Part shown: positions 11,385-23,166 of the stretch, in pieces
Layout: every line of letters starts with the position of its first letter
Position numbering within the stretch: the first letter of the stretch is position 1
Assembly (NCBI GenBank): GCA_026545765.1
Contig: CM048840.1
Location: 47,170,580-47,234,579, forward strand
Source of the DNA: Plantago major
Lineage: Eukaryota > Streptophyta > Magnoliopsida > Lamiales > Plantaginaceae
Reading direction: 5' to 3'
Length of the DNA: 64,000 nt
Program-made: the position numbers and the translations under genes
The notes under the pieces: model-generated
What the model saw: only the letters and a program-made list of their open reading frames with translations
The model's database searches: none
What the model was told of the DNA's origin: nothing

Positions 11385-13151
11385 TCATTTGCGATGGTGG
11401 GTACTAGACTTCCCCATGCTCGAATTCCTCTGCTCTTGCACTTGCGAATAGATATAAAGGGGTCCAACATACCCCGCAGAATAATCCTTGCAGATAAAAT
11501 CCTTAGCCCAATAATCCAATGCCTTCACCATGCCGACCTTACCATTCACCTCGTATGTAAAAGTGCGTCTAAATACGCTAATATCCATTATAGAGGCGAA
11601 TAAAAATGGCCAGCCAAGGAGGATTGTATCGAGTCCTGTCTTCTAATCTTCCCGGCCATCCTTTAGAACAATAAAATTGGTGATAACAGTTTCACCATTA
11701 AGTTTAACCGCGACACCCTTTTCCAATCCAACTGGTCTTCTATGTGACCCATCCGCCGTTAGGAGTCGAGCTTTCATCTCTTCCAAGCCTGTGAAGCCAC
11801 ATCCCTTAAATAGACTGTATGGGATTTTATTGCATGTAGCTCTTGTGTCTAAAGTCACAATGAATTTTGAATTTATCATCCCAACTACAATGTTAAAGCT
11901 CTTTTTACTGAGAGGATGCTCCTTCACATTTTCTGCTAACTCTTCTTGCTTGGCAGGAACTTCAACTGGTCCAGTTTCCGGGGTGCTCAATATAACTGTA
12001 GAATCTTCCTCTTTTGCAGAAACTAATTATTCAACGGAAACGGCTGGATCTTCCTCTTGTTCCGGGGTCAACTCCTCAATAAAATTACCGGGGGTTATCA
12101 CCTCTTCTACTGCTGCTTCTCTAGCAATCGGAATCAACGATGCACAGCCACAAGCTGAGCACATCTGTTTTGAAACCTCAACACGGGTCTCATATTCCGA
12201 AACAGTCACCTCAACCGGTGTTTCTGTGATCACCATAATAGCCATAGCTCTCTCAGAAGTATTAAGGAATTTACCCCTTTCCCTTTCTTGGTTTTTCTCT
12301 ACCAGCGGCTGGAGGGTACCTTTGATCTGGTCGCTGTCCCTTTCCGGTCTTTGAACTGTGGATTCTAATGCAGCCAACCTCTCAGCGGTAGCTGCATGTA
12401 TCCTCGATGTGTGTTGCATGGTGGCATGACAACTTTTCACAAACCCTCTCAGATCCTCCAAAAAACCTTCTGGAAGTTGTGATTCGGGAAGGCGGCGTTT
12501 CGGGCAATTAGAGCCGCTAAGCTTAGCACGCTTACTTCTATGATCTGAGCTTTTTTCTATCCTCTCGAACACAACACTTAATCCGACAGTGCCCCAATCC
12601 ATCCTCCACATGCCATATCAACCAGCACTTGTGAAGACTCTTCAAGCCCATCAAAGAAGAACTGTACCAAAACGGTGATGGGGGCACTGACGCTGTAAAT
12701 CACGGAATCTCTCCCATGCCTCAAAGAAGGGTTCTCCTTGTGGCTGCTTAAACTCACTAATCTGCGCTCTGAAGCTCGTAGACATCGATACAGGTAGTAT
12801 TTGCCCATAAAGGTTTTGAAAGCTTTGTCCCAAGTAGTGATGCTTCCTTCTTCCAGACCGTTCATCCAAGTTCGTGCCTTGCCCAAGAGACACATAGGGA
12901 AGATCCTGAGCCTCAAATCATCATCCTTAACCCCCTTCGGGTTTCTCCAATCCAGAGATGAAATGCTCAATTTCTCTAAAGAAACCCATGACGTCCTCAT
13001 TCTCGACTCCATAGAACCTCGGAAGTTGTTGGAGGAGATGCTTCTTAACCTCGAGACCCCGCACATTAAATGGTGTGACTATGGAAGGGTGACAGGCACC
13101 CTGCACAGGTAGAAGGAGTGTGTACATTGAAGGTTGATCCACGGTAGCCAT
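11385..13151 (-). pseudogene. Element A gag-protease, frameshifted
   Basis: Gag starts at 13151 (MATVDQPSMYTLLLPVQG). It has the N-terminal LLQQLPRFYGVENEDVMGFF motif, then the capsid core (TTWDKAFKTFMGKYY, then FEAWERFRDLQRQCPHHR) spread over at least three frames between 12960 and 12650. A long linker (12611-12027) carries a C-x2-C-like cysteine cluster (SACGCAS) but no clear zinc knuckle. A retropepsin-like domain follows at 11990-11385, with LDTRATCNKIP at the active site and a LLGWPF-like tail. The expected D-T/S-G-A active site reads DTRA, so a key glycine is lost. After this there is only 3' UTR. The family is retrotransposon Gag plus aspartic protease. Broken in several places. Confidence 0.8.
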
Positions 13152-13351
13152 ATCTGCGACCCTGTGCTATAAGACAGACACAACATTAGAACTACGCAAA
13201 CGTAAGCACCCGTTAGTTAAAACAAGCACTCAAGACGAATAACACAGAGGTAACAAAGGAAAAAGACTAACAAAAACAAAAACTAAAACTGGAAAAAGAA
13301 AAAACAAAAATACTGTAACCAAAATTCGTAAACTTAACAAAGGAGTTAAGT

Positions 13352-13368
13352 CCTCGGCAGCGGCGCCA
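13352..13368 (-). promoter_or_regulatory. Primer binding site of element A (tRNA-Asp)
   Basis: The plus strand reads CCTCGGCAGCGGCGCCA, differing from the tRNA-Asp 3' end at two positions. It lies 6 bp inside the 5' LTR, as in the sister elements. Confidence 0.8.
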
Positions 13369-13374
13369 AAAACA

Positions 13375-14758
13375 TTATGTGTCAAATCAAAGTTCTAAAT
13401 TTATTTTAAGCCCAGAGTTAATCCTCAACACTACGAAAACCTGTAGTGTAGTGGATTTAACCCCGAGGTCGGTCTCTAGGGACTTAACTAGGCTGAGCTT
13501 CAGTTTACGAATAAAAGTAACAATACGAAAAGTAGTAAAAGTTTGTTTGCTTCGGCAGCGAGATGATAGACTAGAGTGAACAACTACTTGCAACTACTAG
13601 AAACCGATTTGACACTAACGAAATTGAAATATGAATGGGGGAAATTATGGAGTGGTAACGTCAACAAGCTAGCTAGCAGGGTACATGTGATTCACGGGAT
13701 TGACTACGCAAGTTGTCACAGTCTTGAGTTCCAAAACGAATAGCACTAATGAAGGCGTCAGTTTCACTAGGCTACAATCAATTTGACTAAACTACTATCA
13801 CCGTTTGCAACTAACCGTTAGATCAAGCAAGACGAAAGACATTTTGGTTTGCAAGACTTAAATGCCTAATCTAACAATGATTTTGTCTAGAAGATCATCA
13901 AATGTGATAGCAGGAATAGAAATTGATCTAAATAGCACAAGTAGTCGAATCTCAATGCACTTCGAATCACATAAACCCTAGCTAGCATGCATTGAATCAG
14001 TCACCATCCCATAATAGGTGTGTTTAGCTACTCATGACAAGCGAAAGCATAATCATACTAGCAATAAACATAATCTCAAGCACAAAACAAAGATTCGAGA
14101 GGATTGATACAATTTTACCCTTCGTTGTCACAAACCCTTGGTAGAAATTGAAGAACGAGAACGAATCAATGCTAAAGCTGGGTAGATAATCTCCCAATCA
14201 ACGTCAATCGTCGGATTACAAGGGAAAAACGGTTCAATTACCTCAAATCGGGTAATTGCCTTTGAAACTAGGTCTAGCTCTAGAGCAAGATGTGTGCTCT
14301 TGACAATAGAATGAATATGAAAATTAATTGTGTCTTGTTCTAACTAACAGAAAGGAGAAAAACTAATTCTGGGCGAATTAGGAGGTGAAATCGCAGACAA
14401 CGGCAAAAGAAGAAACTGGCGTCAGATTAAGCTAGCGTCGCCGATTTGGTGATCGCCAACAAGAAGTTGTCATGGCGTCGCCGTTGATAATCATAGGCGT
14501 CGCCAGTTCTTCTGGAGTGACCATTTTGCCCCTTTGACGCCTTTTGACTCCGATTCTTGATATTTTGGCCTTCCCACTCCACTTCTAGCATCCATACGAG
14601 GCATTGGAACTCCAAATCTTGTAGATGCATATAAATACACCATTTGGCCTTCAATTAGCGTGGTTTAGCCAAATATCTACAAAACACACAAAGAACAAAA
14701 CAAGTAAAAATGCTCTAGGAAAACTAAATAAAACAATACTCAAGGATGACAAAAAGAC
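13375..14758 (-). repeat. 5' LTR of element A, outer end truncated
   Basis: Aligned copy of 8563-10001. It ends abruptly at 14758 (GACAAAAAGAC), where the other LTR continues for about 45 bp to CTCATCA. The transition enters S accessory-gene sequence (TTGAGGTGTTTTTGCC). This end deletion explains the absent target duplication. Confidence 0.85.
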
Positions 14759-17598
14759 TTGAGGTGTTTTTGCCACTTTCTGAAACACTTGAGGTGTTTC
14801 TTGAGAGTGTGGTCTTTGAAGAATGGAAGCAGGTCTTCTGTTGAGAATGCAGAGACCTAGGGCACACTTGTTTGATCCTGAAAGAAAGAGTTTTGAGTTA
14901 GATTCAAAACTTCTATAGATATCTGAGTACTAATGTAGTTAGGTTTCTGAGTTACCTGAATAAGTACATAAGGCTCAGAGACTTGTACTACTGAGGCAGG
15001 GGGTGCCTCAGATATCTTGTTGTGAGGTGGAGACTTGGGAGTTTGGTCCTCATCAACCTTTCTTTCTGCTTGAACCTGAGAATTAAAATTATCACAATAC
15101 TTCGGAAATTGTCATGAAAGAATTTAGCAATTAAGCTTCAACGATCTCTGAGGTTTTCACTTACTTCCACAAGAGGAGGCTCAGAATCATTTTTCTCAGA
15201 AACTTTCTCAGGTTCTGGTGTTCTTTCTGGTGATGTTTTCTTGGGGGCTTCATCAATTTCCATGGGTGCAGGGGTGGTCGTAACTCTTTCCCCTTGCAAT
15301 TCTACTTCTGAATGAGCCTGTAAGTAGAAAGTATTGAGTAATTAGAGAAGAATTCATATTAACCCATAATGAAGCATGTTTATCACTGATTTTTATATAT
15401 ATACCTTCACACTAGAAGGCTCAATGACATTTTCTTCAGAAACCTTGACGGTTTCTAGGTCCGTTTCTGGCATTTCTACCTTATCTTCTTCTTTCTCAGT
15501 TGGACCTATTAGAGACAAACACCAGATTAGATAAATATGATATTTGAAGCAAAATTGAGAATAAATTTCTTATCTCAGAAACTAAGTCTACCTGTAAAAC
15601 AGGCTCAGTTTCAAAAAGTGTTGAGAATGTGGGAACCTCATTCTCATTTTCTGAGGTATGCTTTGCAGCTCCCTCCTGTGCTTGTGTCTCTAATATGGCC
15701 TGTAACAAAGAATGCATATAAGTAACAAGATATAGAAGACATAAAATACCACAAGTGTAGAGTTAAACCACTCAGCTACCTGAACATTGTCAGGCTGATT
15801 GGTCTCAGGTCCTTGTGAAGATCCCATGCCAGGGTCTTGTTGTTCAATGACCACTTCTTTGATTGAAGTTTCAGGTACTTCAAACCTTTCCTGAGTGTGG
15901 GACTCAGTTTCCTCCCCTGTTTGATCTTTTTGAGTAGGGCTCTCAGTTTGATCCCTACCATTGAGTTGGGGAACCTTCTCATTTCCAGGATTTTTTTTAG
16001 CAATCAGAAGTGCTGGTATGTCAAACTGCAATTCATTCACCATGGCTTCATTATCATCTGGTGAATCATGTGAGTTGGATCTGGAAGATGAAGCAGAGTG
16101 AGGCTCATCCTGATCCTTTTGTGACAGTTTGTATAGTGTGGAGGCAATGTCAGAATCCTCCATCACTATATCACCACTCCTCAAAGCTTCTTCTACCAGC
16201 TTGAGTGTGTCTTGTCCAGATTCCTTGGACTTAGATGCTATCTCAGCAACCTCTGTACTAATTGCTTCTCCAGCAACCTTAGTAATAGGTGCTTGTTCAG
16301 CAACCTGTGGTGTAGGTTCTTCTTCAGATACCTCTACACTTTCTGCAGCCTTTGAACTTGTTTCTTTTTCAGCAACCTTAGCCCTTTTTTATTTATGTAG
16401 GACTTGAGAGATGACCAAATCATCATCATCAACAGAGCTCTCATCAGCATTAGGAACTGATTGGTCCATAATCCCTGCAGTTTCTGCAGATAGGGTTTGA
16501 TACCTGCCACTACTCTCATTTTTACCAATGAGTTCATCAGCAAGGCTTTCCTTGGTAGCATTGATGAGTTCATTAGCAGTTGTATCTTTTGCAGAATTGA
16601 TGAGTTCATCTTCATTGATGAGTTCATCAGCAGTGGCGGCAGATATCTAAGAGTCGACATTCACAATGGGTATGCCTTCTGATTTGCCAGTAGTCTTCTT
16701 TCGTGAAGTTCTGGGCTTTTTGGTCGCAACTGATCCCTCAAATACTTCATCAGTCTTTCGTTTCTTAGAACCTTTCTGAGATGCAGTAACCTTTTTCATC
16801 ATGTTTGTATACTCATATTGGTAGAGCAGGTTACTGTTGGCTATGTCAGCCTTCTCTCTGAGCTCAATGCCAAGCTTTTCCAACAAGAAGCATATCTTTA
16901 GTCCAAAGCTCACTGTGGCTTTTGGCTCAGCAAAGCCTTTGACAATCTTTGGCTCAAAGCTGTGTAGCTTCTTCACAAATTTTATATAGGCGTACTTTCC
17001 CCAGTTCAAAAGGTTTTCCGACCTAGTTAGTTCTTCCTTCATCAGGAACATCATTATCCACCGTTCCAAGCTTATTTGGTCAGCTCCACCATGTAGACCA
17101 TCAAAGCATCTGTGAAGGGGGCAAGCCAAGACATCCCAATTAATGTATAGATGTTTGGTCTGTATATCAGCATGTTTGAACTCAGGAGGAGTATTTGGCT
17201 TGTCAGTTAAGGAAAATTTCTTTTCCTTGAACTTTGGTTTTAATGGCCATTTCTTCAATGCCATTAGTACTGCTGATGATAACACGAGAGTTATTGTAAA
17301 ACTCAAGTACATCCAGTGAAGAGCATCCACTGGGAAGAGCGGAGAGAAAACCCTTGATTTGTGCCTTTTCAAGCATACCAAGGATAGTCTTCCTATCTGC
17401 TTGTTCTACGATTACAGTAGAAAGGTGTTGCTCAATCATAGCACCACCCCAAATCATTCTGTGGTTTGAAGTCCAATTCTCAGAATTAAAATCGCCTAAG
17501 AGTTGATTGTTTGCTATCACTAGCACTGGTGCTTGCTTTTCAGCCGCAGCATAAGTAGTAGCACAGGTATCCTTAGTAACAGCACGTTTTGGAGCCAT
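14759..17598 (-). pseudogene. Element S accessory gene, proximal part with five introns
   Basis: The start at 17598 (MAPKRAVTKD) lies about 190 bp below a TATA box. The first exon encodes a globular region: VLEFYNNSRV, then after a frameshift near 17215 IQTKHLYINWDVLAC and LLNWGKYAYIKFVKKL. This resembles the FY-N... plant transposon/env-like proteins of Sirevirus and Athila elements. A lysine/arginine patch (KKRKTDEVFEG) and acidic DELIN/NELIN repeats (about 16640-16540) follow, with in-frame stops near 16650 and 16390. Downstream are five small GT-AG introns on the minus strand: 15779-15700, 15591-15506, 15404-15318, 15164-15076 and 14955-14878 (78-89 bp). They separate short exons that each end in a similar EP-x-x-V pattern. 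The gene then runs into element A and resumes at 8562. Function unknown. Intron calls are by splice consensus and frame only. Confidence 0.7.
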
Positions 17599-17788
17599 CT
17601 CTTTAAATAGAATGTTTTTGAAAACAAGAGAAGAGATTATCAGGGGAGATTAGTTGTTCTTTTCAGAAAAACTAAGAGAGATGCAACAGATTTGCAGAGA
17701 GATTTGTAGAAAAACTTAGAAAGAAATTTATGTTTTTGTGCAAGATAAAATGTTGGATTAGGCGAAAGTGAATTCTTTTGCTAAAATC

Positions 17789-17800
17789 CTATATATATAG
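17789..17800 (-). promoter_or_regulatory. TATA box of the S accessory gene
   Basis: CTATATATATAG lies about 190 bp upstream of the ATG at 17598, followed on the minus strand by a C/T- and A-rich leader typical of plant 5' UTRs. The spacer between pol and this gene (17599-18346) holds no open frame. This suggests separate transcription of the accessory gene rather than expression from the LTR alone. Confidence 0.55.
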
Positions 17801-18346
17801 CATTGTACTCTCAACAGACATATACATACAAATTGATTTTGTACATATGCAAATGCAGGTAGGCGTGGGTAAAAATCACTTTGCATTAAATGCTAGTGGG
17901 TCACGTCTGTGATTTTACAGTCCACTATTTTGCCGAGAATTAATCTCGTCCATTAAGATGAAATGTCGATTTCATCAAGGGTTATGATTGCTTCTTCAGC
18001 AATGACTACAATCAATAGTTGTAATTGAGCCCAATTAATGAAATTTGACGAATAGCTTTCTGAATCACATCTCTTTTCTGTGACTAAGGGACAGTCTTTT
18101 GGACTTATCTATTAAGTTCAAAGACTGTATGTATCTTAACATATAAATGGAAAGATACACAACATCGGAGATATGGTTGACTGAATATAGTTATACCACA
18201 TTTCTCTTTCGTGTTCCCCCTCACTTTGTGATTTCACAGATATCTGAGTACCCATCTCAGAAATCTTTTTGGTAGGAGTTTTTACCTTTTGCCTTAGATA
18301 TCTGGATACCCGTTCCAGATATCTTTCTCCCTTTTGAGTTCCCGTC

Positions 18347-21300
18347 TCAGAGATTAGAACTTTTCAGTTCCTCTGGTAGCTCCATTAACCCAAAACTATG
18401 TCTCAAGTTTAGGAACCTGCTTTCTTGCAAAGGATTTGTAAAGATATCTGCAAGTTGGTCTTTAATACCAATCTTGAGTATCTCTATATTGCCTTTTTTC
18501 AAAATGATCTCTAACGAAGTGGTGTCTAACATCAATGTGCTTTGTTCTTGCATGAAACTTAGGATTCTGAGTTATGGTAATAGCACTTGTGTTGTCACAA
18601 AAAAATAGGAGTTTTCTCTTCATTGATCTCATAGTCTATGAGTTGTTGTTGTATCCACAATATCTGTGAAGCACAATACCCAGCGGCAATATATTCAGCC
18701 ACTATGGTGGATGTGGCAATTGAGTTTTTTTCTTTCTGAACCATGATATTAATCTGGCACCAAGAAATTGACAAGTTCCTGAGGTGCTTTTTCTATCAAG
18801 CAATGATCCAGCATAGTCAGCATCAGAATAGCCAACTAATTTCAATCCACTATCTTTTGGATACGACAACCCAACTTCTACAGTACCCTTTACATACCTT
18901 AATATTTTCATAGCACTGTTGTAGTGTGATTGCATTGGATTTGTCTGAAATCTAGCACACACACCAACTGCATATTGAATATCGGGTCTACTTGTAGTGA
19001 GGTACAGTAGAGACCCAATCAATTTCCTATACTTGTGTTCTTCAACACTCTTGTCAGATTCAGTATAGATCATTTTGGTTCCAATGCTCATAGGTATCTT
19101 AGCATTCTTTTCAGAAGGCTTTAGATTAAACTTGTTGAGCATATCTTTTGCATACTTTGTTTGACTGATGAATATTCCTTCATTAAGTTGCTTGACTTGC
19201 AACGCTAGGAAATAGTTCAATTCTCCCATCATGCTCATCTCAAATTTACTTTTCATGAGCTTAGCAATGTCTTCACAAAGTTGCTTGTCTTTAGATCCAA
19301 ATATAATGTCATCAACATATACTTGAACTAAAAGTAATTTTCCTTCATTGTTCAAATTAAAGAGTGTTTTATCAACATCTCATTTCATGAAGCCACTTTC
19401 CAGCAAGTATTTGGCTAAAGTATCATACCATGCTCTTGGAGCCTGTTTTAGTCCATACAGAGCTTTCTGAAGCTTATAGACCATTCTACTTTCTGTTGAA
19501 ACTTCAAATCCTGGTGGTTGTTCAACATAGACTTCTCAGTAAGTTCACCGTTTAGGAATGCACTCTTGACATCCATTTGGTAAACTTTAAAGTCATTATG
19601 AGCTGCAAAGGCTAGAAATAGTCTAATTTCATCCAATTTTACAACTAAAGCATATGACTCATCAAAATCTAGTCCTTTAGTCTGGGTGAATCCCTTGGCA
19701 ACCAACCTTGCTTTGTTTCTGGTTATTTCACCAGACTCATTCATTTTATTCCTGAAAACTGACTTGGTTCCAATTACAGATATTCCATCAAAAAATGGAA
19801 CCAGTTTCCAGGCTTTGTTTCTCTCAAATTGATCCAACTCTTCTTGCATTGTAGGGATCCAGTCTTGATCCTTCACTACTTCTTCTATAGTTTTAGGTTC
19901 AATGTTTGTGATGAAACATCCATAGAGAGAGTCTGCATTTCCAGCAATTGCTCTCCTAGTTCTAATCCCTTGGTCTAAAGGACCAATCACATCCTTGGCA
20001 GGATGATCTCTTATCCATTTTATAATGGGTTTTGAACTAGTAGGATAAATATCATTTTGATCTGAATGTGAATCATTATGATCCTGACAAGATACTTGTT
20101 CAGTATTTGTGATATCTGGCACACGAAAAATGCCATAGATATCTGACACTTTTTCTGTGTTAGAGATATCTGGGATTGGATTTTCAGCAATCTCATTCTC
20201 AGAAACCTCTTCATGATGAAGGTTCTCAGTAACTTGTTCCTTTTCTGGAATTCTCATTGGAAATTCTTCATCATGTCTTAGAGTCATCTTGTTGTTACTA
20301 AGCAATGGTTGCTTTTCATCGTCAGAGTCATCCTAAGTGAATGACAGAATTATTTCCTTTTGAGGATTCTTCTTCAGAATCTTTAATCATTAGTTCTTTG
20401 AACCTATCTGAGAGTTCTTCATTCAAGGGTACTTTCTTGTTCCCTTCATAGAAAACTACATGAACAGATTCTTCAATCTTTTGCGTTCTTTTGTTGTAGA
20501 TTCTGTAGGCTTTGCTATTCAGAGAATAACCAAGAAATACTCCTTCATCTGCTTTTGGTTGAAATGTTCTCAAGTATTCTTTTCCATTGTTAAGAACAAA
20601 ACATCTGGAACCAAACACCCTTAGATGTTTGATACTAGGGGGTCTACCAATCAAAAGTTCATAAGGAGTTTTGTCATGGTGTTTGTTGATCAAACATCTA
20701 TTTTGAGTGTAGCAGGCTGTGTTAACAGCTTCAACCCAATAGATATCACTTATTTCAATGTCAGCAAGCATTGTTCTTGCTGCTTCTTTTAGGGTCCTTT
20801 TCTTCCTTTCAACAACACCATTTTGTTGTGGTGTCCTTACGGAAGATAGTTGATGTTGCATACCTTTGCAGGTACAAAACTCTTTTATGTACTGGTTCAC
20901 AAACTCAGTACCATGGTCTGTTCTGATTACATATACCTTATCATTTTTCATGACTTCAAACTTATTCAGCAAGTTGGGTATTTCAACTCTTGCATCATAT
21001 TTTTTGTTTGAGAAATACAACCCAAGTGAATCTTGAGTAATCATCAACAATAACCAGACCATACTTCTTTCCTGCATAGCTAGTTACAGAGGATTCAAAA
21101 AGATCCATATGTAACATTTGCAGTGGCCTTTCACTGGAGTGTCTAGTTTTAGACTTGAAAGATGTTTTGGATTGTTTCCCCATTTGGCAAGCTGAGCATC
21201 CACCGTCTTTTCTATATGCCATTTTGGGTAATCCAACCACCAACTCTTTCTTGGCTAGCTTGTTCAGAGTTTTGAAGTTCAAGTGACTCATTCTTTTATG

Positions 21301-21732
21301 CTATAGCCAATTTTCTTCTGTGTGGCCAGATTGACTGACCATGCGACATTCTTCAGTTGTGGCAGATGCCCAGTCAGCAACATAGAGACTTCCTTTCCGC
21401 CTAGCAACCAAGACTGCCTGCTTTGACTCATTGTCAATTAGTTTGCAGAATTTTGATTTGATCTTTACTGAGAACCCCTTGTCAGCAAATTGACTCATGC
21501 TTAGGAGATTATATTTCAATCCCTTTACATGAAGTACACCAGAGATTGTAAGCGTTCCCAATTTCAGATCTCCAAATCCTACAGTTGGATTTATTTCTCC
21601 TCCAGCAAATCTGATATCTGGTCCAGTATTGCAAACTTTGTAGTTGACCAGATTTTCTTTTTCTCCTGTCATGTGCTTCCCACATCCACTATCAAAATGC
21701 CATGTTGGGTTCTTCCTTGGAGTGTTTTGCAC
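18347..21732 (-). pseudogene. Element S pol: protease, integrase, RT and RNase H
   Basis: Copia order on the minus strand. The protease is at 21732-21301 (WHFDSGCGKHMTG). The pre-integrase zinc region is at 21291-21150 (MSHLNFKTLNKL, CSACQMGK). The integrase core follows (LHMDLFE; RTDHGTEF; TPQQNGVVERKKR), continuing to 20328. RT is at about 19920-19110 (NKARLVAKGFTQ; YQMDVKSAFLNGEL; YVDDIIFGS). RNase H is at 18860-18347 (SDADYAGSLLDRKSTSG). The frame shifts near 21300, 21040, 20330, 19440, 18710 and 18560, so it is a pseudogene. Integrase before RT is diagnostic of Ty1/copia. Substrates are the element RNA and cDNA inside particles, and host DNA for integration. Confidence 0.92.
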
Positions 21733-21750
21733 AAAACAAGAAATAGGAGT

Positions 21751-23161
21751 TTAGGGTTTCATTTCAATGATGGAACCATCTGGACTAAACAATCTTCCAG
21801 TAGGAATCCGTTCTTGTACGTATTTCTTAGGAACATGCTTTTGTTTAGTAGGAACATAAGGAGGAATTCTATGTAAATGTGTAGTATTATCATTATTAAG
21901 AATTATTTTCCTTTTTGGTGTGTTCCTTGGTGCTCCTCGTGGTGCTTTCAGATACTGTCGATTCGATGCGCTTTTGGTGAACTTAGCTTTCCTTGCCAGA
22001 TTTCTTCTAGCCCGCATTCAGATTGCTTGTGGCTTGTTCTTTCTTCCACTTCTGATGATTGCTTTAAGCAATCCTAGCTTTTATCCATCGTTCTTGCTCT
22101 TGTTTATACTCACGAGCAAGTTGTTTCCCGATGGCTTTATAGACAATGCCATTTCGAGCACTTTTAGCTATCTGAGATCTCTTCTCAGCAGCTTTGCTAG
22201 TCTCTGGAACGTCTTTCTTTCCAGAAAACGTGATGTTCGAAAATTTGCCTGCTCCCGCAATTTTTCCTTTCTGAGAGACATAGCACTGTGGGTAATTACA
22301 CTTTTTAGTGTTATGTTTCTTTATAGAAACGTTCCCAACAGTTTTCTTTTGGACTTGTTTTTCCCACAAAGGTTTGGTCGCAACTGCCTTTCCTTTATTA
22401 ACAGCCTTAGCTTTCTGACCAATGCTATAGGTTGTTTGGGAACCATCTTGCTGAATACTTACAAATGTCATTCTCTCATCACTTTTGTTCAAAGTGTAGG
22501 AACTACTTGCTTGTGTGTTAAACCCAAGTCCTCCTTTTTCTGAAGGATCTCTTAAATAAGAGTGAACTTCAGTGAGAGTGTCACTAGCTTTGGCATAGGA
22601 TTGAAAAGATAGTTCTTTCTTCTTGAGTTCCTCATTTTCTGAAAGAAGACTTTCGTACTTCTTTTGAATTGTATCCATTGCCGCTCTGTGTGACTTCTTT
22701 GTCTCAGATATATGTACCTTGAGAAATGCATTTTCGGCATCTTTTGTTTTAGATATGTTGGTTAGCTCTGAAATCTCCTTTTCAAGAGATTTCTTTTCTT
22801 CTTCCAGAAACTTAGTGCTTGATTGAACTACTAAGACTTCTCTTTCATAAAGATCAAGCTCCTTTTTTAGATGTTCTAGATCTTTTATACTTTCCTCATC
22901 ACTTTCATAATTTAAGAACTGAGAAATGTTGGTTACCTCATCAGCCATTAAACATGGTTCGATGTTGGAGAAATCTGGAAAGACCTCCTCAGCAACTCCA
23001 CACATTTCTTTAGTCTTTTGACCAAAGTCAACCAAATCGTGAGTAATGCCACATAACTCAGCTGAAGGTAGCTTGGAGTCATCTGAATCTTCATCTTCAG
23101 ATTCTGACTCAATGTCAAGAGCATACAATTGGATTTGAATCTTTTTCCATTCTTCAGTGAG
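21751..23161 (-). pseudogene. Element S gag C-terminal half with coiled coil
   Basis: The frame at 23164-22064 begins acidic (ESESEDEDSDDSK), then holds a long coiled coil (LEHLKKELDLYERE through ENEELKKKELSF). A basic region follows with a CNYPQCYVSQKG segment. After a stop at 22064 it continues in 22017-21751 (KHVPKKYVQERIPTGRLFSPDGS), which leads into the protease. The N-terminal half is at 29316-30375, on the far side of element B. The long coiled-coil extension of Gag is characteristic of Sirevirus-like copia elements. Broken by the B insertion, a stop and a frameshift. Confidence 0.8.
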
Positions 23162-23166
23162 CAAAG

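Larger units (their letters stand above)
8563..14758 (-). mobile_element. Element A: gag-only Athila-lineage Ty3 element inserted in S
   Basis: The element reads on the minus strand: 5' LTR 13375-14758, PBS 13352-13368, gag-protease 13151-11385, long 3' UTR, PPT at 10002-10016 and 3' LTR 8563-10001. There is no reverse transcriptase, RNase H or integrase and no room for them, so it depends on proteins supplied in trans. It interrupts the accessory gene of S. The outer ~45 bp of its 5' LTR, present in the other LTR, are missing at 14758, so no target duplication can be read. Confidence 0.85.

Noticed and set aside
11677..12354. A 225-codon plus-strand open frame
   Set aside because: It lies antisense to the gag-protease of element A, has a serine/leucine-rich composition typical of a shadow frame, and has no family motif.
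21920..22543. A 207-codon plus-strand open frame, hydrophobic and possibly membrane-like
   Set aside because: It is the reverse of the S gag coiled-coil region; the hydrophobic look comes from reading lysine/glutamate codons backwards.
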